Source: Bacteroidota bacterium
GTDB taxonomy: Bacteria > Bacteroidota > Bacteroidia > Chitinophagales > Chitinophagaceae
NCBI GenBank assembly: GCA_023386855.1
Contig: JAEWIW010000415.1
Coordinates: 1-5,398, forward strand
Direction: 5' to 3'
Length of the DNA: 5,398 nucleotides
Shown here: positions 1-5,398 of the stretch, one piece after another
Position numbering within the stretch: the stretch's first letter is position 1
Layout of the letters: each line of letters opens with the position of its first letter
Program-made: the position numbers and the translations under genes
Notes under the pieces: model-generated
What the model was told of the DNA's origin: nothing
Database searches by the model: none
The model's input: the letters and a program-made list of their open reading frames with translations, nothing else

Positions 1-21
1 GGTTATTGCAGTACACCTTTT

Positions 22-51
22 GCCGCCCCGGGTAGTCCTGGGCGGCTTTTT
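22..51 (+). terminator. Rho-independent terminator of the upstream plus-strand gene
   Basis: A perfect 7-bp stem, GCCGCCC (22-28) with GGGCGGC (40-46), encloses an 11-base loop, and two further pairs (30-31 with 37-38) are possible inside it. A run of five T follows directly (47-51). GC-rich stem plus T-run is the classic intrinsic terminator. The T-run lies only on the right, so it works for plus-strand transcription. The gene it ends lies off the left edge. Transcription of the response regulator therefore probably starts between here and base 127. Confidence 0.85.
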
Positions 52-105
52 ATATTCTTTTCTTTACTAAAAATTTTAAACTCAGGCTTTAATTGCAGAA
101 CTTTA

Positions 106-124
106 TAGAGGTAAGCCCCCTCTA
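106..124 (+). promoter_or_regulatory. Leader hairpin covering the possible ribosome binding site of the response regulator
   Basis: TAGAGG (106-111) and CCTCTA (119-124) form a perfect 6-bp inverted repeat with a 7-base loop, ending two bases before the ATG at 127. The left arm holds AGAGG, the only Shine-Dalgarno-like run in the leader, about 15 bases from the start, which is longer than the usual spacing. If the hairpin forms, it would hide that run. Alternatively it could bring the purine run closer, or have no effect, since Bacteroidota often initiate without Shine-Dalgarno pairing. I found no convincing promoter of the Bacteroidota type (TTG / TAnnTTTG) between 52 and 126. Confidence 0.35.
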
Positions 125-126
125 AT

Positions 127-1182
127 ATGAAAAAAGTTCTTGTCATTGAAGACAATACAGAGATCCTTGACAATATCTCTGAACTGCTGGAACTTTCCAA
201 TTACAGGGTTTTTACTGCTTTGAACGGGAAACTTGGAGTGGAGAGCGCACTTGCCAACCATCCCGACCTGATCATCTGCGATATTATGATGCCCGAACTG
301 GATGGATATGGAGTATTGCATATCGTGCACAATCATCCGGATCTTCAGCATATTCCTTTTATTTTTCTTACCGCAAAAACAGAACAGGCCGAAATCAGGA
401 AGGGTATGTCGATGGGCGCAGATGATTATATCCTGAAACCTTTTGATACTACCGACCTGCTCAACGCAGTGGAAAGCAGGCTTAAAAAAGCACAGCTTGC
501 CATTAAAAGAGTAGAGCAGCCTGAGAGTGAATCGCATGAAGCTTTTTCAGAACATGCAGGGGAAAGAACTATTGCTGAATTCCTTGATGGAAGGCAGGAA
601 GATCATTATAAAAAAAGAAGGCTGGTTTACAATGAAGGTAATCATCCAGTAAGATTATATTACCTGCGCAGGGGCAGGTTAAGGGTTTTCAAAACCAACC
701 ATGATGGGAAAGAGCTCATCATTAAAATTCTAAATAGCGGTGATTTCTTTGGTTATAATGCCATATTTGAAAATGCTATTTACCGCGAAAGCGTTGAAAC
801 CATTGAAGATTGCGACATCATCGCTATCCCTGTAAGCGAATTCAATGAATTGCTTAACAGGAAAACAGATGTGGCCAAAAGGTTTCTTCATATTATGGCC
901 CTTGACCTCGCCCATGGAAACGAACAGATGCTTCATATAGCTTATAACTCGCTTAGAAGTAAAGTAGCCGACGCATTGCTGACCGTACAGAAAAAATTCA
1001 GCGATCAGCCTGGCCTTTTCTCTATCAGCATGAGCCGCGAAAATCTTGCTGCCCTGGCCGGAACCGCTACTGAATCCCTGATCCGTACACTGAGTGATTT
1101 CAGGAATGAAAAGCTGATCGTTATCCGTGATGGAAAGATCGCTATAGTTGACCTTCCCCGATTGGAAAGCCTGATCCAGTAA
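127..1182 (+). CDS. Response regulator with N-terminal receiver and C-terminal Crp/Fnr-type DNA-binding module
   Basis: This is a cytoplasmic two-component transcription factor of 351 residues. Residues 1-120 form a receiver domain with the full phosphorylation set: acidic pair E8/D9, phospho-acceptor D52 (in CDIMMP), T82, Y101 and K104 (in KPF). After a polar linker (about 121-147) comes a cyclic-nucleotide-binding-like beta barrel (about 148-245), a dimerisation helix (about 246-272) and a Crp-type winged helix-turn-helix (about 275-343). In the recognition helix E316 and R320 match the DNA-contacting Glu181 and Arg185 of E. coli CRP, but the Arg180 position is T315. In the ligand pocket, ungapped alignment from G209 to R220 shows R220 kept, but CRP Glu72 and Ser83 replaced by Y210 and E221, so cAMP binding is doubtful. 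The only cysteines are C51 and C229, too few for an FNR-type iron-sulfur cluster. The ATG at 127 is chosen because the receiver's first strand (KKVLVIEDN) begins immediately. No partner histidine kinase is in the window. The target genes are unknown; the adjacent ATPase is the obvious candidate. Confidence 0.95.
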   Translation: MKKVLVIEDNTEILDNISELLELSNYRVFTALNGKLGVESALANHPDLIICDIMMPELDGYGVLHIVHNHPDLQHIPFIFLTAKTEQAEIRKGMSMGADDYILKPFDTTDLLNAVESRLKKAQLAIKRVEQPESESHEAFSEHAGERTIAEFLDGRQEDHYKKRRLVYNEGNHPVRLYYLRRGRLRVFKTNHDGKELIIKILNSGDFFGYNAIFENAIYRESVETIEDCDIIAIPVSEFNELLNRKTDVAKRFLHIMALDLAHGNEQMLHIAYNSLRSKVADALLTVQKKFSDQPGLFSISMSRENLAALAGTATESLIRTLSDFRNEKLIVIRDGKIAIVDLPRLESLIQ

Positions 1183-1185
1183 AAT

Positions 1186-1245
1186 ACCAGGGCTGGTGCT
1201 GATACAGTTTTTTAGTAGTAAATTTATTAATGCACTGGCACCAGC
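1186..1245 (+). repeat. CCAG/CTGG inverted repeats spanning the regulator-ATPase junction
   Basis: GCTGGTGC (1192-1199) is the exact reverse complement of GCACCAGC (1238-1245). In RNA the stem could grow by two G-U pairs (1200 with 1237, 1201 with 1236), leaving the ATPase start codon at 1230 in the loop. Shorter competing dyads sit at each end: ACCAG-GG-CTGGT (1186-1197) and CTGG-CA-CCAG (1235-1244). The right arm is also coding sequence for the Trp-His-Gln near the ATPase N-terminus, which may be conserved for protein reasons, so the symmetry may be accidental. A T6 run (1208-1213) follows the left dyad, but the stem is too weak to call a terminator. Confidence 0.3.
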
Positions 1246-3818
1246 AACCCATTCCACAGGTTTTAGAACAATTGCACAGTTCCGCTAAAGGATTGAGTTC
1301 AGCCGATGCTGAAAATAAACTCAGGGAATTTGGTCCAAATGAACTTGAAGAAGGAAAGAAAAAAAGTCCTATTACCATCCTGCTTTCACAGTTCAAGGAT
1401 GTAATGATCATCATTCTTCTGGCAGCCGCTATCATTTCTGGTTTTATTGGTGAACTCACGGATACCATTGTGATTCTCGTTATTGTAGTACTCAATGCGC
1501 TGATCGGTTTTTTCCAGGAATTCAGGGCTGAAAAAGCCATGCAGGCCCTGAAGAAAATGTCCGTAACCCAGGCACGCGTGCTGAGGGATAATGTATCTAC
1601 CTGGCTTCCTGCCACCCAACTGGTTCCAGGAGATATCGTGATCCTGGAGGCGGGTAACGCGGTACCTGCCGACCTGCGCATTATTGATTCGGTAAACCTC
1701 AGGGTGGAAGAAGCCGCTCTTACCGGTGAATCAGAGTCAGTGGAAAAGATTTCAGATTTAATTGAAGGCGATGATATACCCCTGGGCGACCAGCGGAACA
1801 TGGCTTTTAAAGGAACCTATGTTACCTACGGCAGGGGAAAAGCCGTGGTGACTGGAACCGGGATGAAAACTGAGCTTGGCAGGATTGCCAGTATGTTGCA
1901 GGAGTCCGATGCACTTACTCCCTTGCAGCAAAGAATGGCAAGCTTTGGAAAATGGCTTTCCCTGATCGTCCTGGCATTATGCGTAATATTTTTTGTTGCC
2001 GGCTGGCTCAGGGGCGAAGACCTGGTGCGCATGATCCTTACCAGTATCTCCCTTGCTGTTGCTGCCATACCCGAAGCACTCCCTGCTGTGATCACCATCT
2101 CTCTTGCCCTTGCTGCCAAAAGAATGGTTCGGTTCAATACACTTATCCGTAAACTCCCCGCGGTGGAAACCCTGGGCTCAGTATCTTATATCTGTACCGA
2201 TAAAACGGGTACCCTTACCCGCAACCGGATGTATGTTGAACAGGTATATATCAACGACAGGTTCATCAACAGGGATGAACTGGAAAACCTCGAAACCGAC
2301 GACCAGCTTAACCTGATGTGGCTTGCCTTTGCCTTGAACAATGATGCGGTTACCAACGAAAATAACGAAGTCAAAGGCGATAGCACAGAAGTTGCGTTAA
2401 TGGACCTGGTGCTGGAACAGGATGTTGAACCTGATGGATGGCCAAGAGTGGCGGAAATTGCTTTTGATGCCGACCGTAAACTCATGACCACCTACCATGA
2501 GAATAATGGTGAAGTGATCTCTTTCACTAAAGGTGCACCAGATATTCTATTAAAAAAATGTATTGATATCGATGAAGCGTCCATCCAGCAGGTGGTGGAC
2601 AGGATGGCGGAGAATGGCCAGCGCGTATTGGGATTTGCATACCGTTTATGGGAAGCATTGCCCGATAATCCCAATGACCTTGAAAATGAAAATGAACTGC
2701 GGTTTATCGGGCTTGCCGGCATCATTGATCCACCGCGGGAAGAAGTTTTCGAGGCCGTATCAAAATGCCTCACCGCCGGGATTGTTCCTGTTATGATAAC
2801 GGGCGATCACCCACTGACCGCAAAAACCATTGCAGAAAGAATCGGTATTTTGAAGCCGGAAAAAGACAAAACACTTACAGGGCAGCAATTGAATAATCTT
2901 TCAGAGGAAGAATTTCTTTCAGAAGTTGAAAAAGTAAAAGTGTATGCAAGGGTATCGCCCGAACAGAAACTGAGGATAGTAAAAACGCTCCAGCAGAAAG
3001 GACATTATGTTGCCATGACGGGTGATGGTGTGAACGATGCCCCATCATTGAGAAGGGCCAATATCGGTATAGCTATGGGCATTACAGGAACCGATGTTTC
3101 CAAGGAAGCGGCCGATATGATTTTGCTGGATGATAATTTCTCCACGATCGTAAAGGCCGTTGAAGAAGGAAGAAGGATCTACGACAATATCCTCAAGTTC
3201 ATCAAGTACCTGATGACCACCAATTCCGGGGAATTAGGGACCCTGCTTGTGGGGCCCATGCTGGGGTTGCCCATTGCACTTCTCCCCATTCATATTTTGT
3301 GGATAAATCTTATTTCAGATGGACTGCCCGCCATTTCCCTTTCATTCGAAAAGGCAGAAAAGAATATTATGAGCAGGCCACCCAGGCCGGCCGGTGAAAA
3401 TGTTTTTGCCAATGGCCGTGGCGCGCATATGATCTGGGTGGGAATGTTGATGGCTGCCATCACTTTATTGCTGCAGCATTGGGCAATAAAAAATGAACTT
3501 CATTGGCAAACCATCGTATTTAACGTGCTTTGCCTCAGCCAGATGGCACATGTTCTTGCCATAAGATCAAACAGCAGGAGCCTGTTTCATTCAGGATTGT
3601 TAAGCAATAAACCATTGCTGTTCTCTGTGATTATATCCATTATACTGCAGTTAAGCGTAACCTATATTCCTGTTCTTCACCCGGTATTCCATACCTTTTC
3701 TCTGACACTGAATGAACTGCTGGTGGTATTGGGTGCTTCCTCAATAACTTTTATTGCAGTGGAAATAGAGAAAGCCATTAGATACCATAACAGTAACAAC
3801 AAAAATTCTTCTCATTAA
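1230..3818 (+). CDS. P2A-type (PacL/PMCA-like) cation-transporting P-type ATPase, probably Ca2+
   Basis: This is a full-length 862-residue membrane ion pump that would use ATP hydrolysis to move a cation, most likely Ca2+, out of the cytoplasm. In order: N-terminal cation-ATPase domain (from MHWH, about 1-47); M1-M2 (about 57-97); actuator domain with TGES at 165-168; M3-M4 (about 242-292) with PEALP at 281-285; phosphorylation site D324 in DKTGTLT; nucleotide-binding domain with F412 and KGAPD (434-438); TGDHPLTA (524-531); hinge TGDGVNDAP (597-605); and M5-M10 (about 655-846). Compared with the muscle Ca2+ pump SERCA, the ion-binding residues Glu309, Asn768, Glu771, Asn796 and Asp800 are matched by E282, N665, E668, N693 and D697. 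Thr799 is Ser (S696), and Glu908 in M8 appears to be Gln (Q771). The start at 1230 fits because related pumps begin with the same Met-x-Trp-His. It lies 47 bases after the regulator, so the two are probably co-transcribed. No clear Shine-Dalgarno is present; the upstream sequence is A/T-rich. Ca2+ is inferred from motifs; Mn2+ or Na+ cannot be excluded. Confidence 0.95.
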   Translation: MHWHQQPIPQVLEQLHSSAKGLSSADAENKLREFGPNELEEGKKKSPITILLSQFKDVMIIILLAAAIISGFIGELTDTIVILVIVVLNALIGFFQEFRAEKAMQALKKMSVTQARVLRDNVSTWLPATQLVPGDIVILEAGNAVPADLRIIDSVNLRVEEAALTGESESVEKISDLIEGDDIPLGDQRNMAFKGTYVTYGRGKAVVTGTGMKTELGRIASMLQESDALTPLQQRMASFGKWLSLIVLALCVIFFVAGWLRGEDLVRMILTSISLAVAAIPEALPAVITISLALAAKRMVRFNTLIRKLPAVETLGSVSYICTDKTGTLTRNRMYVEQVYINDRFINRDELENLETDDQLNLMWLAFALNNDAVTNENNEVKGDSTEVALMDLVLEQDVEPDGWPRVAEIAFDADRKLMTTYHENNGEVISFTKGAPDILLKKCIDIDEASIQQVVDRMAENGQRVLGFAYRLWEALPDNPNDLENENELRFIGLAGIIDPPREEVFEAVSKCLTAGIVPVMITGDHPLTAKTIAERIGILKPEKDKTLTGQQLNNLSEEEFLSEVEKVKVYARVSPEQKLRIVKTLQQKGHYVAMTGDGVNDAPSLRRANIGIAMGITGTDVSKEAADMILLDDNFSTIVKAVEEGRRIYDNILKFIKYLMTTNSGELGTLLVGPMLGLPIALLPIHILWINLISDGLPAISLSFEKAEKNIMSRPPRPAGENVFANGRGAHMIWVGMLMAAITLLLQHWAIKNELHWQTIVFNVLCLSQMAHVLAIRSNSRSLFHSGLLSNKPLLFSVIISIILQLSVTYIPVLHPVFHTFSLTLNELLVVLGASSITFIAVEIEKAIRYHNSNNKNSSH

Positions 3819-3822
3819 AATC

Positions 3823-3888
3823 TGCCATTTCATTAGGTAATGGCATAATTATTTAGTAGATTAATCTTGAACTAATAAATAATGCCAT
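3823..3888 (+). promoter_or_regulatory. Alternative hairpins between the ATPase and the small gene
   Basis: TGCCATT (3823-3829) pairs perfectly with AATGGCA (3839-3845), a 7-bp stem with a 9-base loop starting five bases after the ATPase stop. The same right arm, read as ATGGCAT (3840-3846), also pairs perfectly with ATGCCAT (3882-3888), which overlaps the start codon of the small gene at 3887. The two pairings exclude each other. The first hairpin is followed only by mixed A/T sequence, not a T-run, so it is at best a weak terminator. It could instead protect the 3' end of the ATPase message, or the pair could modulate initiation of the small gene. Function is inferred only. Confidence 0.35.
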
Positions 3889-4111
3889 GAAAAAAAACAA
3901 AAAAGGCTACACCGGTCTTTCTGCGTTTCCTTCTGGCGAACCTGCAATCATGAAGATCCCTGGAATGCAGGATGGTAGATATAAAGAATGGCAAGATAGA
4001 AGCCGGGTAAACCTGGAAGATCCGGATACCAGGCAACGGAGCAATATCGAAAGGGATTTTGAGGCAGAACAAAGGGAACCTGAAAGAGAGGACGAGCAAA
4101 AGTTTTATTAG
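3887..4111 (+). CDS. Small, highly charged protein of unknown function (74 residues)
   Basis: I do not recognise this protein. It opens with a basic run (MKKNKK), then a Gly/Pro-containing stretch (about 7-30) and a very hydrophilic tail (about 31-74) rich in Arg, Glu, Asp and Gln. It has no cysteine, no signal peptide and no membrane segment, and is probably cytoplasmic and largely disordered. It is likely a real gene because it lies on the same strand 68 bases after the ATPase, stays open throughout, uses codons like its neighbours, and ends just ahead of a strong terminator at 4113-4151. It may be the last gene of the regulator-ATPase operon or have its own promoter. There is no clear Shine-Dalgarno; the upstream sequence is A/T-rich. 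A two-codon frame, ATG-CCA-TGA (3882-3890), overlaps its start as ATGA. The opposite-strand frame here looks like a shadow. Confidence 0.65.
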   Translation: MKKNKKGYTGLSAFPSGEPAIMKIPGMQDGRYKEWQDRSRVNLEDPDTRQRSNIERDFEAEQREPEREDEQKFY

Positions 4112-4112
4112 C

Positions 4113-4151
4113 AATATAATCGGGTCGGCAATGTCGGCCCGATTATATTTT
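4113..4151 (+). terminator. Strong Rho-independent terminator after the small gene
   Basis: A perfect 12-bp stem, 4113-4124 with 4138-4149, can grow in plus-strand RNA through U-G, C-G, G-C, G-U and C-G pairs to 17 bp with a three-base loop (4130-4132). TTTT (4148-4151) ends the stem. It starts one base after the stop codon of the small gene. The two wobble pairs form only in plus-strand RNA; on the minus strand they become A-C mismatches, and no T-run follows there. It therefore mainly ends the plus-strand unit. It may also act, less efficiently, on the convergent mtaB gene, for which no better terminator is visible. Confidence 0.88.
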
Positions 4152-4187
4152 ATACCTTATCTATCCGGTTATATTTTCAGCCCCGGT

Positions 4188-5398
4188 TTAAATTTTCCAG
4201 TCAACAATTTTGTTCACCAGCGCTTCCTGGTAGGGAGCAACGATGCGGATATAGTTATCTGTATAACCTTCCATTGTTCCACCTTTTTCATGTGCTTCAA
4301 ATAACACTTTTCTTGTTTGACCTGCCTGTTGTGCAGTGAAGTATTGCATCTTCATGTATGAAAGATTACGCAGCTTCTTATTTCTTTCATGCCTAACCTT
4401 GACCGGCACCACGGGTTTGATCTCTAATGCTTTTGTATTGTCACGCTCAGAGTAGGTAAACACATGCAGGTAAACGATATCAAGCTGATGAAGGAAGTTG
4501 AATGTTTCCTGGAAATCTTCCTCGCTTTCCCCGGGGAACCCAACAATTACATCAACTCCAATAGCACAATGCGGGATGAGTTTCTTTATGTTGGCTACTT
4601 TTTCAGCATACAATTCCCTGCGGTACCTTCTTCTCATCAATCCAAGTATTTTGTTTGAACCGCTTTGAAGGGGAATATGAAAATGAGGCATGAACTTACT
4701 GCTTTTCGCAACGAGTTCTATGATTTCATCAGTTAACAGGTTGGGTTCAATGGAAGATATCCGGTAACGCTCAATGCCTTCAACATCCTCCAGGGCTTTG
4801 ACTAAATCAACAAAAGCTTCTGTACCTGGTTGTCCATTGCTGCCTTTGCCGAAATCGCCGAGGTTTACACCGGTGAGTACGATCTCTTTTACACCATTTG
4901 AAGCAAGCTGCTGCACCTCCCTGGTCACATTGGCCACATTATCGCTCCGGCTTTTTCCCCTGGCCATCGGGATGGTACAGAATGAACAGTTATAATCACA
5001 TCCGTCCTGCACTTTCAGGAAGGTCCGGGTGCGGTCATTAACGGAATAGGATGAATGGAAGCCTGAAACTTCCTCAATATCACATGAAGAAATGCGGGTT
5101 GAATCACCCTTGGCGAGTTCAGAGAGATGGGCGGCAATATTGAACTTTTCCGCTGCGCCCAGCACCAGGTCAACCCCGGGGATCTCTGCGATCTCCCTTG
5201 GTTTTAATTGCGCATAACAGCCGGTGATCACTACCAGGCTCTCAGGGGCTTTACGCTGTATCCTTCTCACGATCTGGCGGCATTCCTTGTCGGCATTATC
5301 AGTAACCGAACAGGTATTGATGACATATACATCTGCCTGTTCTTCAAACGAGGTTTTAATAAAGCCCTCCTTCTCAAGGAGCCTGCTGAGGGTAGAAG
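4188..5398 (-). CDS. mtaB: tRNA (N6-threonylcarbamoyladenosine(37)-C2)-methylthiotransferase MtaB, N-terminus cut by the window edge
   Basis: This radical-SAM enzyme adds a methylthio group to t6A at position 37 of ANN-decoding tRNAs, giving ms2t6A, which supports accurate decoding. The frame runs open to the right edge with 402 whole codons visible; about 20-30 N-terminal residues are missing, including the usual first cluster cysteine in a GCKxN motif. Numbering from the first whole codon (5396-5394): the N-terminal methylthiotransferase domain shows NTCSVT (C29) and TGCYAQ (C60), two of the three cysteines of the auxiliary [4Fe-4S] cluster. The radical-SAM cluster is CDYNCSFC (C133, C137, C140). 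Further family motifs are SSIEP, HIPLQSGS and DVIVGFPGE, and the last 50 or so residues form a TRAM RNA-binding domain. INTCSVTxNAD and SSIEP favour MtaB over MiaB or RimO. A GTG at 5270 is not the start, because conserved sequence continues upstream of it. The gene converges on the small gene, 76 bases apart, and seems functionally unrelated. Confidence 0.93.
   Translation of the reverse strand, partial: STLSRLLEKEGFIKTSFEEQADVYVINTCSVTDNADKECRQIVRRIQRKAPESLVVITGCYAQLKPREIAEIPGVDLVLGAAEKFNIAAHLSELAKGDSTRISSCDIEEVSGFHSSYSVNDRTRTFLKVQDGCDYNCSFCTIPMARGKSRSDNVANVTREVQQLASNGVKEIVLTGVNLGDFGKGSNGQPGTEAFVDLVKALEDVEGIERYRISSIEPNLLTDEIIELVAKSSKFMPHFHIPLQSGSNKILGLMRRRYRRELYAEKVANIKKLIPHCAIGVDVIVGFPGESEEDFQETFNFLHQLDIVYLHVFTYSERDNTKALEIKPVVPVKVRHERNKKLRNLSYMKMQYFTAQQAGQTRKVLFEAHEKGGTMEGYTDNYIRIVAPYQEALVNKIVDWKI

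Noticed and set aside
52..126. Promoter for the response regulator
   Set aside because: Several A/T-rich stretches resemble -10 elements, but none has a matching upstream element at proper spacing, and no TAnnTTTG is present. A promoter is expected here but cannot be placed.
3..200. Minus-strand frame at the left edge
   Set aside because: It crosses the terminator at 22-51 and the start of the response regulator and has low-complexity Ser-rich sequence; no support as a gene.
103..537. Minus-strand frame opposite the receiver domain
   Set aside because: It lies antisense to a clear receiver domain and shows no family motif.
1183..1229. Terminator between regulator and ATPase (T6 run at 1208-1213)
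   Set aside because: The hairpin at 1186-1197 has only 5 pairs with a 2-base loop and lies 10 bases before the T-run, so it lacks the form of an intrinsic terminator.
1142..1801. Long minus-strand frame opposite the start of the ATPase
   Set aside because: It is the antisense shadow of well-conserved ATPase coding sequence, is Ser-rich, and has no recognisable domain.
3860..3886. Crp/Fnr-type operator (TTGAA at 3867-3871)
   Set aside because: There is no matching inverted half-site at the expected spacing, so the half-site alone is not evidence.
3872..4114. Minus-strand frame of 80 codons opposite the small gene
   Set aside because: It overlaps the terminator stem and the plus-strand gene fully, and its hydrophobic, Arg-rich composition is what the complement of a charged coding sequence gives.
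4188..5270. mtaB starting at the GTG at 5270
   Set aside because: The frame stays open to the right edge, and upstream codons encode the conserved NTCSVT motif and the rest of the N-terminal domain, so the true start is outside the window.

Overview
The window looks like chromosomal DNA from a Bacteroidota bacterium, probably near the Chitinophagaceae. This is inferred from protein flavour (a receiver-Crp fusion regulator and a PacL/PMCA-like P-type ATPase with the N-terminus MHWHQ), from A/T-rich translation starts with little or no Shine-Dalgarno sequence, and from moderate GC content. No comparison could be run, so the taxonomic call is tentative. I see no mobile element, CRISPR array, tRNA or rRNA.

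Layout, left to right. A Rho-independent terminator (22-51) closes a plus-strand gene that lies off the left edge. A short leader follows, then three plus-strand genes in a row: a response regulator with an N-terminal receiver and a C-terminal Crp/Fnr-type module (127-1182), a full-length P2A-type (Ca2+-type) cation-transporting ATPase (1230-3818), and a small, highly charged protein of unknown function (3887-4111). The spacers are 47 and 68 bases. A strong hairpin terminator (4113-4151) follows the small gene. The rest of the window is a convergent minus-strand gene, mtaB (4188 to beyond 5398), which encodes the tRNA t6A37 methylthiotransferase and is cut by the right edge, losing its N-terminus.

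The plus-strand genes are plausibly one transcription unit bounded by two terminators. In that reading, a phosphorylation-controlled Crp-like regulator sits directly upstream of an ion pump that it may control or share a stress signal with. The sensor kinase is not in the window. The regulator does not look like a cAMP sensor or an Fe-S FNR: the Glu and Ser that E. coli CRP uses for cAMP are replaced, and only two cysteines are present. The mtaB gene is a housekeeping tRNA-modification gene with no evident link to the others.

The most unusual features are the regulator's architecture, the uncharacterised small gene, and inverted repeats that overlap or flank all three plus-strand start codons and could affect translation. 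These RNA structures are read by eye and were not tested computationally. I found no clearly new multi-gene system.
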